Assembly: GCA_005778035.1 (NCBI GenBank)
Contig: SXKT01000074.1
Span: 1-49,884 of the forward strand
DNA: 49,884 nucleotides
From: Chloroflexota bacterium
GTDB taxonomy: Bacteria; Chloroflexota; Anaerolineae; Anaerolineales; Villigracilaceae
Direction of reading: 5' to 3'
Below the pieces are notes generated by a model. The model did not search any database. It was not told the DNA's origin and saw only the letters and a list, made by a program, of their open reading frames with translations. Position 1 is the stretch's first letter, and every line of letters starts with the position of its first letter. Position numbers and translations under genes: made by a program. Below are positions 25,171-33,565 of this stretch, in pieces.

Positions 25171-26496
25171 TTATCGCCTTCTGAATACATCAGCAACAGA
25201 AGCACCAAATATCTCTGGGGGCAATTTGAACCCGGCTGCATCTAACCGGGGGGTGAATAATGGCCTGATACCAGTAGGTTTGAGCGAACCAACGATCTTT
25301 CCGTCTTCCGATACGCCGGTCTGCTCAAATTTAAAGATATCTGTAAGCACAATAGTATCGCCTTCCATCCCAGCAACCTCGGTTATCGCGGTTACCTTGC
25401 GGCTGCCATCCTTTAAGCGTGTTTGTTGAACGATCAAGTCTATGGCGGCTGAAATTTGTTGTCGTACCACCTTGATCGGAAGATCCATCCCAGCCATTAA
25501 CACCATCGTCTCTGTGCGAGAGAGAGCGTCCCTGGGTGTGTTGGCATGCAATGTGGTCAGGCTGCCATCATGGCCAGTATTCATGGCCTGCAACATGTCC
25601 AAGGTTTCTCCGCCACGGCACTCACCAACGATAATTCGGTCTGGCCGCATGCGCAGGGAATTGCGAACCAGGTCACGAATGGTCACCTGGCCTCTGCCAT
25701 CGATATTTGGAGCCTTGGTCTCCAAACGAACCACATGTTCTTGCTGCAATTGCAATTCCGCAGCGTCCTCAATGGTAACGATACGTTCATCTACAGGAAT
25801 GAAACCGGAGAGTACATTTAGCAATGTGGTTTTTCCCGATCCCGTTCCTCCCGAGACCACTACATTCAGCCGGCTGACAACGCATGCCCGCAAAAATTCG
25901 GCCATCGAATCTGTTAGCGAGCCAAATTTGACAAGCTGCTCGATCTTCAATTTGTCTTTTTTAAATTTTCGGATCGTGATCGATGCGCCATCGATCGCAA
26001 CCGGTGGTATTACCGCGTTCACGCGAGATCCATCTGGCAGGCGGGCGTCTACAGTAGGCGAATCAAAATCAACCCGGCGCCCCAATGGCAGGATGATTCG
26101 GTCAATCACTCGTAATACTTCCGAATTATCTTCAAATTCCACATCTGAACGGATGAGCCGACCCTTTTTCTCAATATATACATTTTTGGGGCCGTTCACC
26201 ATTACTTCACTCACATCCTCGTCGTCCAACAGTACTTGGATCGGCCCAAAACCAAGCAATTCATTCCTGACCTCGACCCTGATGCGCGTCCTCACATCAT
26301 CACTAACCGACGCTTGAGCAGAATCCTGAAGCTTGGCAAGCAGGTCTTCGATCTTTTTTTCGACGATGGTTTGTCGGTCTGCCAGTGACGGTCGTTCTGC
26401 CTCCAGATCTCTTTGGATGCTTTGAATAATGAATTGGCGGATTTTACGTATATCCGCTTCGGAAATTGCTGACTGATTGCTATTTGGATTGTCCAT
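25171..26496 (-). CDS. CpaF/TadA-type secretion ATPase
   Basis: A 441-residue ATPase of the type II/IV secretion family, TadA/CpaF branch. The N-terminal domain (about 15-180) precedes the RecA core. The core has Walker A GGTGSGKTT (216-224), the acidic IVTIEDAAELQL, the His-box segment MNTGHDGSLTTLHAN and the arginine-rich SLRMRPDRIIVGE. In complete systems it powers Flp/Tad pilus assembly. No tadB, tadC, prepilin or secretin gene is visible in this window, so it is an orphan here or works with distant genes. It follows the small DUF6812-like gene by seven bases. Confidence 0.93.
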   Translation of the reverse strand: MDNPNSNQSAISEADIRKIRQFIIQSIQRDLEAERPSLADRQTIVEKKIEDLLAKLQDSAQASVSDDVRTRIRVEVRNELLGFGPIQVLLDDEDVSEVMVNGPKNVYIEKKGRLIRSDVEFEDNSEVLRVIDRIILPLGRRVDFDSPTVDARLPDGSRVNAVIPPVAIDGASITIRKFKKDKLKIEQLVKFGSLTDSMAEFLRACVVSRLNVVVSGGTGSGKTTLLNVLSGFIPVDERIVTIEDAAELQLQQEHVVRLETKAPNIDGRGQVTIRDLVRNSLRMRPDRIIVGECRGGETLDMLQAMNTGHDGSLTTLHANTPRDALSRTETMVLMAGMDLPIKVVRQQISAAIDLIVQQTRLKDGSRKVTAITEVAGMEGDTIVLTDIFKFEQTGVSEDGKIVGSLKPTGIRPLFTPRLDAAGFKLPPEIFGASVADVFRRR

Positions 26497-26503
26497 AAAA
26501 GCC

Positions 26504-26788
26504 TTATTCCTCTACAATTTCTCCCGGAATTACCCAAACGATCTGCTCGCGGGCAACCGAAAGAAATTTCGCCTGATACGATAGCGAACCATCGGCGGCA
26601 TAAATTTTCGCGTCAGTGACAGCCAAAAATCTTTCTCCTTCATCCAACTCATCCTTCACCCGTTTATCCCTGCGGATGTGGATAACCCCCTCAATCAGAT
26701 TTGTTACTGTTTGGATGGTTGCCTTTACAGCGGATTTGTTGATCACTTCTGTAAAGATCTTCCCTTTTTCGTTGTAGTCGTAACTCAT
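26504..26788 (-). CDS. Small conserved protein (DUF6812-like)
   Basis: A 94-residue protein of mixed charge. It resembles the small DUF6812-type proteins found in Chloroflexota, with GVIHIRRDKRVKDEL, a central FLAVTDAKIY and the closing FLSVAREQIVWVIP. I recall this resemblance and could not check it. No membrane helix is present. The ATG overlaps the response regulator stop (ATGA), and the TadA gene follows seven bases after the stop, so the three are one transcript. Confidence 0.72.
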   Translation of the reverse strand: MSYDYNEKGKIFTEVINKSAVKATIQTVTNLIEGVIHIRRDKRVKDELDEGERFLAVTDAKIYAADGSLSYQAKFLSVAREQIVWVIPGEIVEE

Positions 26789-27522
26789 TTTATGCCTCCG
26801 AGTTTGATCTTGATCGGTTTGCCAGTTTCGGGTGATATTTGCGGCATATAATATCCAATACCCGATTTCGTTAGTATATGGGTGGGTTTGTGGGCATCCA
26901 CCTCAATTTTTTGGCGCAATCGAGCGATACTGACCCACAGGATCTCTTTTTCCGTTTTGTATTCCTCGCCCCAAATTCGTGTTAAAAGATCATCCGCTGA
27001 TACGATCGTTCCCACATTTTGCGCCAGGATCAACAACATGCGGTACTCATTTGCGGAGAGAAATAATTGGTCTTCTGCCCGCCAAACTTCAGCTCGCGAG
27101 CGGTCAATTTTTAAATCGCCATGAGAAAAAAATCTGTCGTTATCTTTGTTTGGGTCATTGAGCTTCCTTCGCAGAGCGACCCTAACCCTTGCCAACAATT
27201 CTGTGGCAAAAAATGGTTTTAGTATGTAATCGTCACCACCACCGTCCAATCCTTTTACCCTGTCTTGTTCCTCTGTCCTTCCAGTAAGGAAAATGATCGG
27301 GATATCGGAAAACTGCCGGATACGGCTGCATGTTTCGAATCCATCCATATCTGGCATTACAACATCCAAGATCACCAAATCAAAACTCTCTGCCGATAAA
27401 AGATGGATCGCGGAGTTGCCGCTTTGTGTCGTGGTTACTGTATGCCCATCATTAACGAGGCTTGTTTCGATCAGCACCCGATATAATGCCTCATCCTCTA
27501 CCACTAAAATTTTGGTCGACAT
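26785..27522 (-). CDS. OmpR/PhoB-family response regulator upstream of the TadA ATPase
   Basis: A 245-residue regulator. The receiver domain has the acidic pair E9-D10, the phosphoacceptor D53 (VILDVVMPD), Thr in FLTGRT and Lys in YILKPFF. The winged helix has LSANEYRMLLILAQNVG and ILWVSIARLRQKIE, ending in SGIGYYMPQ. A short basic tail follows. No histidine kinase is adjacent. The ATG at 27522 has no close Shine-Dalgarno; a GAGGA is about 14 bases upstream. Confidence 0.94.
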   Translation of the reverse strand: MSTKILVVEDEALYRVLIETSLVNDGHTVTTTQSGNSAIHLLSAESFDLVILDVVMPDMDGFETCSRIRQFSDIPIIFLTGRTEEQDRVKGLDGGGDDYILKPFFATELLARVRVALRRKLNDPNKDNDRFFSHGDLKIDRSRAEVWRAEDQLFLSANEYRMLLILAQNVGTIVSADDLLTRIWGEEYKTEKEILWVSIARLRQKIEVDAHKPTHILTKSGIGYYMPQISPETGKPIKIKLGGIK

Positions 27523-27778
27523 TTACTTATGTACCATCCTCGCAGTTGGACTGCCCACAACTCATTATCGTATCCGGATCAGATTGCCTGTTTGGAATAA
27601 GTTCTATGCTTCATCACTCGTTATTGAGCGTGTATCCCATTCGATGCGCCAAGCATATTAATTTTATACGATGGCTGTCTAATCTAATATAACCAATTTG
27701 ATAGGATTAAAAAGTACTGGTACGGCCTTTTTTTACCATATTTTGCGGCAACAACATACCAAACATTTTACATAGGTT
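27523..27778. other. 256-bp gap between the response regulator and the amidohydrolase
   Basis: No gene or RNA is recognised. The region is A/T-rich and should carry the promoter of the minus-strand regulator. Possible -10-like boxes are at 27569-27564 (GATAAT) and near 27660, but no consensus pair stands out. A short inverted repeat AGTTG/CAACT lies at 27544-27562. An A/T-flanked stem of AAAAAG with CTTTTT around 27711-27733 may weakly terminate the amidohydrolase transcript. Confidence 0.35.
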
Positions 27779-29371
27779 TTAGATACTGGCCGATTCTTTT
27801 TGGTAAACCCACTGGCCATCAATCATGGTTGCAATCGGAAGCATGTCCCTTAATTCCTGAGCGTTCGCCTGGTATGGGTCTTGCTCTAATACGATCAGAT
27901 CTGCACTGTAACCCGGCTTAAGCTGACCCAATTCACGTTCCTGATAAGCGGCGTATGCCGGCCCAACCGTATACGCGGCGATGGCATCCTGAATTGTGAG
28001 GCATTCCTTCTCGATCCATTTTTGTGAGTTGGGATGGTCTAATTTCTTCCTTTGTGTAGCGGCATACAGCCCCCAAAATGGGTTCGGTGATTCAACGGGA
28101 GAATCGGATCCAAAGGCCAGGATCGCGCCGTGATTAAGTTGGCTTTGCCAGGCATATGCCCCATTGATTCGCGCGCCCCAATGCATGTCTGCGATCTCCA
28201 TATCTGAAATGGCATGGATCGGTTGCATCGAAGCGACGATGTCAAGTTCCGCCAGTTTTGCCGCGTCTTCGGGATGAACAAGCTGAACATGCTCGATACG
28301 GTGGCGCATTTTGGGCAAGTTGTTTTCTGTCTCAAATTGGCGCAGATGTCGGAACCCTTCGAGAATTTGCCTTACGGCCATATCACCGATCGCATGCCCT
28401 GTTATCCCCAAACCTGCTCTGGCCGACTCCAAGGCAATATCGAGAAATCCTTCCCAATCCATGTTCAATATACCAACATTCTTCCCATCATTTTCGTATG
28501 GCGCGATCATGGCGGCGGTCCTTGCACCCAGAGCGCCATCCATAAACACCTTTACAGAGCCGATCCGTATGTTCCCGCTCCCCTGGCCTGTTTTATAACC
28601 TCTTTGAACCGCAATCGGCAGTAGTTGGGCTGGGATATTTTTTACCACCTTTAATTTCAGTCTGTTTTCTGATTCCAATAGGTTCAAGCCATCCAGGGCT
28701 TCCTGGTAATCAAAATCGTGTACACTGGTGATCCCCAACTTCCAAAGGCTTGGGATTGCTTCTTCTATCTGAAGTGCTGCACGTTCAGCGTCAACCTTCG
28801 GTATTTGGCTATCGACCAATTCCATCGCCAACTCTAACAAGATCCCCGTCGGATCATTGTTCTCATCCTTGATAACCTTGCCGTTTATTGGGTCCGGAGT
28901 TAAACGATCGATACCAGCCAAACGTAAGGCATACGAGTTTGCCCAACCCAAATGCAAAGACTTTCCCGTCAAGTACACCGGATTATTTGGTGAAACAACA
29001 TCAAGATCGTATCGGCTTGGTAACTGTCCATCCCACAAATTATGCTGAAACCCATGCCCCAAGATCCATTCGCCCTTTTTGGCGGCTTTGGCAGCCTGCC
29101 GTACACGGTCCAATGCTTCGGCCTTGGTGGGGGTCTCAACATCGACCCTCTGGCGTGAAAGCGCGTACTGGTAAAGATGGATATGGGCATCTGTAAGCCC
29201 AGGCAAGATGGTATGTCCATGCATATCCTGTATGGTGGCTTTACCAGCATGTTGGCCCACAAGGTCCTCTCCACCTACCGCCAAGACCTTCTTCCCCTCA
29301 ATAACAATCACCGAATCATAATGATTCGGTGAGCAAACATCAACACTACGCGCGTTTTTGAGTATTAGCAT
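27779..29371 (-). CDS. YtcJ-type amidohydrolase
   Basis: A 530-residue metal-dependent hydrolase of the amidohydrolase superfamily, YtcJ group. Landmarks are LPGLTDAHIHL (the first metal HxH), GKSLHLGWANS, a Lys in SVKVFMDGA, His in TGHAIGD, RIEHVQL, and the catalytic Asp in LAFGSDSPVE. The C-terminal sheet closes with GYSADLIVLEQDP. The substrate is unknown; relatives act on N-acyl amides or cyclic amides. The ATG at 29371 is three bases after the parB stop, so it is the tail of the par transcript. Confidence 0.88.
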   Translation of the reverse strand: MLILKNARSVDVCSPNHYDSVIVIEGKKVLAVGGEDLVGQHAGKATIQDMHGHTILPGLTDAHIHLYQYALSRQRVDVETPTKAEALDRVRQAAKAAKKGEWILGHGFQHNLWDGQLPSRYDLDVVSPNNPVYLTGKSLHLGWANSYALRLAGIDRLTPDPINGKVIKDENNDPTGILLELAMELVDSQIPKVDAERAALQIEEAIPSLWKLGITSVHDFDYQEALDGLNLLESENRLKLKVVKNIPAQLLPIAVQRGYKTGQGSGNIRIGSVKVFMDGALGARTAAMIAPYENDGKNVGILNMDWEGFLDIALESARAGLGITGHAIGDMAVRQILEGFRHLRQFETENNLPKMRHRIEHVQLVHPEDAAKLAELDIVASMQPIHAISDMEIADMHWGARINGAYAWQSQLNHGAILAFGSDSPVESPNPFWGLYAATQRKKLDHPNSQKWIEKECLTIQDAIAAYTVGPAYAAYQERELGQLKPGYSADLIVLEQDPYQANAQELRDMLPIATMIDGQWVYQKESASI

Positions 29372-29374
29372 GGT

Positions 29375-30271
29375 TTACGGTGTGTATGCGCGCCCGGTGA
29401 GCAATTGCATCAGGTTTTGGAATTCTTCTTCAGAACCAAAATAAATCGTCATGGAACCACTGGATTGTTTGCCGATCTTTACATTGACCTTTTGACTTAT
29501 ATTTTGGCTCAAAAAATCAGCAATCGACTTGGCATCCGCGGATGGCGGTGGGGTTGGTTTCTTTTCCGGGATTGCTCCCTTCAACATATTCACCAGATCT
29601 TCCGTTTGCCGAACGGTCAATTTTTTTGAGATGACAGTCTTTAGCGCAGATTCGATTGCCCTCGGGTTCGAAAGGCCCAGCAGAGCGCGGGCGTGGCCTT
29701 CCGTGATCTCTCGTTTGAGGAGGCTGTCCTGAACAAACTCTGGCAAGTTGAGCAGGCGTAATGTGTTGGTTACCGCAACCCGGCTCTTGCCAACCCGCGA
29801 CGCGATGCCTTCGTGAGACAGGTTAAAATCTTCCGAAAGGTGCCTGTAGGCGTTTGCTTCTTCGATCGCGTTGAGGTCCTGCCTTTGTATATTTTCGATC
29901 AAGGCAAGTTCCAACCTTTGTTGGTCGGTAGTTTGCCGAACAATGACTGGGATCTTAGCCAATCCGGCGATCTTGCATGCTTGCCAGCGTCTCTCGCCGG
30001 CGATGAGCGTGTATTGGTCCGCGCCATCCGTTTTCGAGACCAACAATGGCTGAATAATGCCGTGTTCCTTGATGGATAAGGCCAGTTCATTTAAATGCTC
30101 AGGGTCAAAGTAAGACCGCGGTTGGCGAGGATTTGGAACAATGTGCCCGATCTCTACTTCAAGATACCCTGCATGGTCGGTTGGTATTGGATTGGTGCCA
30201 GGCGAAACTGGTTGAAAACCACCCGGGATCAACGCATCCAGTCCTTTACCCAATCCTACGTGTTTTGGCAT
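29375..30271 (-). CDS. parB: Chromosome-partitioning protein ParB
   Basis: A 298-residue ParB/Spo0J protein that binds parS sites, acts as a CTP-dependent clamp and cooperates with ParA in origin segregation. It starts with the GLGKGLDALIP signature and has NPRQPR, the CTP motif GERR (92-95) and the helix-turn-helix segment IASRVGKSRVAVTNTLRLL. A Pro-rich linker and a C-terminal dimer domain follow. AAGGAG precedes the ATG. It is 42 bases downstream of parA. Confidence 0.96.
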   Translation of the reverse strand: MPKHVGLGKGLDALIPGGFQPVSPGTNPIPTDHAGYLEVEIGHIVPNPRQPRSYFDPEHLNELALSIKEHGIIQPLLVSKTDGADQYTLIAGERRWQACKIAGLAKIPVIVRQTTDQQRLELALIENIQRQDLNAIEEANAYRHLSEDFNLSHEGIASRVGKSRVAVTNTLRLLNLPEFVQDSLLKREITEGHARALLGLSNPRAIESALKTVISKKLTVRQTEDLVNMLKGAIPEKKPTPPPSADAKSIADFLSQNISQKVNVKIGKQSSGSMTIYFGSEEEFQNLMQLLTGRAYTP

Positions 30272-30313
30272 ACCAACTCCTTACCTTTTACAGGCCAAGA
30301 TCGAAGCTGCGAT

Positions 30314-31093
30314 TTATTTCGCACTTACACCATCCCCCTGGAGCAATTCTTTGGCCAATGAAGCATAGGCAACCGCCCCTGAAGAGGAAGGTGCATATAT
30401 TGTAATTGGCAAACCATAAGATGGCGCTTCAGCCAGGCGAATACTGCGGGGTATGATGGATTGAAAAACCTGATTTGGAAAATATTTCTTTATTTCGTCT
30501 ACCACATCGGTAGACAGGTTAGCCCTGCTTTCGAACATGGTCATGATCACCCCGCGAACTTTGAGGGTAGGGCTAACACGTTGGACCTTCTGGATGGTTT
30601 GCACCAGTTGGCCAACCCCTTCCAATGCCAAATACTCGCATTGAACCGGTATGATGACACCATCCGTAGATGCCAAAAGTGCGTTGACGGTCAACAAACT
30701 TAGCGATGGCGGGCAATCGATCAGAATGTAATCGAACATCCCTGATACTTGTTCCAATGTGTTCTTAAGTTTGTTTTCCCGGCCTTGTTGGTCCACCAAT
30801 TCCACTTCTGCGCCAGCCAACGCAGGCGATGCCGGAAGCAATGTCAACCCTAATGTTGGGTTTGCAAGCAAAGCCGATGCTGGTTGGACAAGCCCCAAAA
30901 TGGTTTCGTAGGTACCCTTGGTAACAGTGTGTTTATCTACACCAAGGCAAGAGGTTGCGTTAGCCTGCGGGTCCAAGTCTACGATTAACACACGTTGGCC
31001 CAAATTAGCCAAATTCGCGCCTAAATTGATTACGGAAGTGGTTTTTCCCACTCCGCCTTTTTGGTTCACCAATGAGTAAATTCTTGCAGTCAC
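30314..31093 (-). CDS. parA: Chromosome-partitioning ATPase ParA (Soj)
   Basis: A 259-residue deviant-Walker ATPase. The Walker A motif is KGGVGKTT (12-19) with the signature Lys12, followed by VLIVDLDPQANAT and the Walker B-type YILIDCPPSLSLLT. It dimerises on DNA with ATP and is released by ParB. The start is GTG at 31093, nine bases after AGGA. The gene lies 22 bases after the PfkB gene in the same direction. Confidence 0.96.
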   Translation of the reverse strand: MTARIYSLVNQKGGVGKTTSVINLGANLANLGQRVLIVDLDPQANATSCLGVDKHTVTKGTYETILGLVQPASALLANPTLGLTLLPASPALAGAEVELVDQQGRENKLKNTLEQVSGMFDYILIDCPPSLSLLTVNALLASTDGVIIPVQCEYLALEGVGQLVQTIQKVQRVSPTLKVRGVIMTMFESRANLSTDVVDEIKKYFPNQVFQSIIPRSIRLAEAPSYGLPITIYAPSSSGAVAYASLAKELLQGDGVSAK

Positions 31094-31115
31094 GCTTTGT
31101 TATCCTGCTTTCATT

Positions 31116-31967
31116 TCATGATAAAACCTCGACCAAGGCGAGGCGAATTTCTTCTGTTGTCGGAATGCTTTGCATTCCCCGCCGTGTCACTGAGAACGCG
31201 GCCAATTGATTTGCATACCTCGCCGCCTCCCACGGATCTCGAGTTGCGAGAAGACGGATGAAGAAAGAAGAGGCAAAAATATCACCCGCGCCTGTAGGGT
31301 CGGTTTCAGAGACCACCCTGGCAGGGAATTTTCGTATATCCCCATTCCAATACAATCGTGATCCGTTCACACCTTCGGTAACATTGAGTATTTTGCAACT
31401 ATGCGCAAAATGCTCAATGGAGCTTTCATCGTGCTCCAGATCCTCGGAACTTAATACTGCAACGGATGCTTGCAGGATCTGTTCGATATCCGGGTTCCAA
31501 TGGGAAGAATGGATCGCGTGATCATCATCCCACTTCCTTAACCAACCTTGTGGAGTGACCCCAAGGATATCCGCCTTTATGACCGCAGGATCAAATGGCA
31601 GAATCTCGTTTGCGACGGGAGCAAGGTGTATGATCTTTGCCCTTTTCCATGCATCCGGCAGGTCACCAATATTCAACTCGCTGGCTACGTTCCAGATCTT
31701 TTGTACTCGTCCTGTTTCGGTATATACGTTTTCAAAGGTAGAACTTGTCGAAGTTGGTATGTTGATGATCTGAATACCCTGCAGTGCATCCAACGGCAAT
31801 TCATTGCCGTAAGATGTAAAGATACCAACCCTAAGCCCATGCTGCCGCGCGTTCAATGCGGCATAAGCTGCTGTTCCACCAACCATCTGGCCCTGAGCAG
31901 TATTATCGATGGTAATATGTCCAATTACCAAGTAGTCTACTGTTGTGGCATGGGCAACAATATCCAT
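31116..31967 (-). CDS. PfkB-family carbohydrate kinase
   Basis: A 283-residue ribokinase-fold protein. The N-terminal lid region has the GGTAAYAALNARQHG pattern, and the C-terminal signature ETDPTGAGDIFASSFF carries the catalytic base Asp. The N-terminus lacks much of the usual substrate pocket of ribokinase, so the sugar or nucleoside substrate is unknown. It is located inside the jag-parA string, as in some relatives, but there is no obvious link to segregation. A GAGGA precedes the ATG. Confidence 0.87.
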   Translation of the reverse strand: MDIVAHATTVDYLVIGHITIDNTAQGQMVGGTAAYAALNARQHGLRVGIFTSYGNELPLDALQGIQIINIPTSTSSTFENVYTETGRVQKIWNVASELNIGDLPDAWKRAKIIHLAPVANEILPFDPAVIKADILGVTPQGWLRKWDDDHAIHSSHWNPDIEQILQASVAVLSSEDLEHDESSIEHFAHSCKILNVTEGVNGSRLYWNGDIRKFPARVVSETDPTGAGDIFASSFFIRLLATRDPWEAARYANQLAAFSVTRRGMQSIPTTEEIRLALVEVLS

Positions 31968-31996
31968 CGCTGATCCTCGCTCTGTAGAGTCCTGCG

Positions 31997-32725
31997 CTAC
32001 CTTTTGGGCAAAATACTAACTTTTCGCGCCACCCCTTCACCAATACTCTCAGTGACGACATCGGGGTTATCCTTCAGTTCCAAGTGAATAACCCTGCGTT
32101 CTGAAGAAGACATCGGTTCCAGAATTTGGCGGCGATTTGTCTTCACTGCTTGTTCAGCCATACGGTGAGCCAGCTGCTTAAGCTGCCTGGTCCTCCGAAC
32201 TCGATACCCTTCTACATCAACAACAACCTGGGTCCAATGGTTTAAGTGCTTGCTGACCATTAAAGTTAGCAAATATTGTAGCGCATTCAAGGTTTCAGCT
32301 TTGCGGCCGATCAAGGGGCTCAGGTCATTGCCTGTAATATCAACAAATAATGACCGATCGCCATCGTCATCCGGTTCGCTAAGTTGGGCTGTAACTTTGG
32401 CCCTCATCTTTAATTTGTTAAGCAAGTCCTCGGTAGTTTGTTCTGCGGCATAAATAATATCCGCGTCATTGCCAGGTTCAACCATTTTTCGTTCCGTTGT
32501 CTTGGCATCTACCTTTTTTTCTGGTTGTCTTTCTTCACTTTCATCACCATTCTTCAATGTCAGCCGAATGCGCATTTGGCGGCTGCCTATGCCCAAAAAA
32601 CCCTTCGATCCTTCATCCAATATCTCTACATCGAAGGCATCACGGTCCACGCTAAATTGTTCTGTTCCTTTTGCAATGGCCTCTTCGACAGAGCCAGCAA
32701 TCACTTCAAGCATTGGCCTGTTCAT
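31997..32725 (-). CDS. jag: RNA-binding protein Jag/KhpB
   Basis: A 242-residue protein with the three standard parts. The Jag-N domain (about 5-55) contains KGFLGIGSRQ. A linker of charged residues is followed by the KH domain with its LIGRKAETLNALQYLL loop. The C-terminal R3H domain ends with NRRQILEPMSSSERRVIHLEL and GEGVARKVSI. It binds RNA, pairs with KhpA in other bacteria and affects cell division. The ATG at 32725 is six bases after the yidC stop. Confidence 0.94.
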   Translation of the reverse strand: MNRPMLEVIAGSVEEAIAKGTEQFSVDRDAFDVEILDEGSKGFLGIGSRQMRIRLTLKNGDESEERQPEKKVDAKTTERKMVEPGNDADIIYAAEQTTEDLLNKLKMRAKVTAQLSEPDDDGDRSLFVDITGNDLSPLIGRKAETLNALQYLLTLMVSKHLNHWTQVVVDVEGYRVRRTRQLKQLAHRMAEQAVKTNRRQILEPMSSSERRVIHLELKDNPDVVTESIGEGVARKVSILPKR

Positions 32726-32731
32726 TTTCTT

Positions 32732-33556
32732 CTATCCTTTTTTCACGGAGCGTGATTTCGCATCGACAACTTTGGTTGAGGAACGGCCACCAAAAAGGTT
32801 TTTCCAATCCACTTTTCCTAATGCGGCGTATTGGGCAATACCAGCCAAGTTGCTGGTAATAAAGTAAACCGCCAAGCCAGAAGCAAAATTGAGCGAGAAA
32901 TAGAACAATAATGCAGGCATATACAAGCCCATCATTTTATTCATCTGGGCAGATTGATCGTTGGGATTGGCGCTCGGGGGCATGGTCAGTTTGGTTTGGA
33001 TAAAGGTTGTAAGGCCAACGATGATCGCAAGGACAGGAATACCAAAAGGCAAAAAAGGTACGGCAACCGAATCCGGCATTCCAAGGTTCATCCACAGGAA
33101 TTTGCTGTCAATCGGCAGTAAATTACCCAAAGAGGCTGCCGGGGTGATGTTCTCCAACCCGGGGTAAATGCTACGCACTAATTGCAATAATTGCAGCGGT
33201 GTTACACCAATAGCCCGTACAATGCTCTGATAAAACCCGATCAGGATCGGGAACTGGATCAGGGTGGGCAAACAAGAACTGAATGGACTCACGCCTTTTT
33301 CGGAGTAAATGCGCATTTGTTCTTGGGCCAATTTTTCCTTGTCGTTTTTGTACTTTTCCTGGATCTTTTGCCACTCTTCAGATCCCATGATCGCCTGCAT
33401 GGCCGCGCTGGACTTGATCTGCTGAGCCATGATCGGATGGGTCAGGAGTCGGATCAATATTGTGAATAAAATAATCGATACGCCAAAATTGCCGATAAAC
33501 GCGTAGATCAGCAACAGGGCGTTGGTAAACGGATTAACGATCAGCATGTCAAACAT
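32732..33556 (-). CDS. yidC: Membrane protein insertase YidC/Oxa1
   Basis: A 274-residue YidC of the short Gram-positive type, without the large periplasmic domain. About five membrane helices are visible. The LIRLLTHPIMAQQIKSSAAMQ segment has the conserved Arg of the insertase groove, followed by a cytosolic coiled hairpin (KIQEKYKNDKEKLAQEQM) and FPILIGFYQSI. The Lys-rich tail (KSRSVKKG) may bind ribosomes. An AGGAG precedes the ATG. The gene follows the PQQ lipoprotein gene by nine bases. Confidence 0.96.
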   Translation of the reverse strand: MFDMLIVNPFTNALLLIYAFIGNFGVSIILFTILIRLLTHPIMAQQIKSSAAMQAIMGSEEWQKIQEKYKNDKEKLAQEQMRIYSEKGVSPFSSCLPTLIQFPILIGFYQSIVRAIGVTPLQLLQLVRSIYPGLENITPAASLGNLLPIDSKFLWMNLGMPDSVAVPFLPFGIPVLAIIVGLTTFIQTKLTMPPSANPNDQSAQMNKMMGLYMPALLFYFSLNFASGLAVYFITSNLAGIAQYAALGKVDWKNLFGGRSSTKVVDAKSRSVKKG

Positions 33557-33565
33557 TGCGCTCTC

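Noticed and set aside
25442-26317. Long open frame of 291 codons on the plus strand
   Set aside because: It is antisense to the conserved TadA ATPase gene and has a Ser/Arg/Thr-rich composition typical of a shadow frame.
27711-27733. AAAAAG/CTTTTT stem as a terminator of the amidohydrolase gene
   Set aside because: The stem is A/T-only apart from one pair and the inner part does not pair well. It is kept only as a remark in the gap description.
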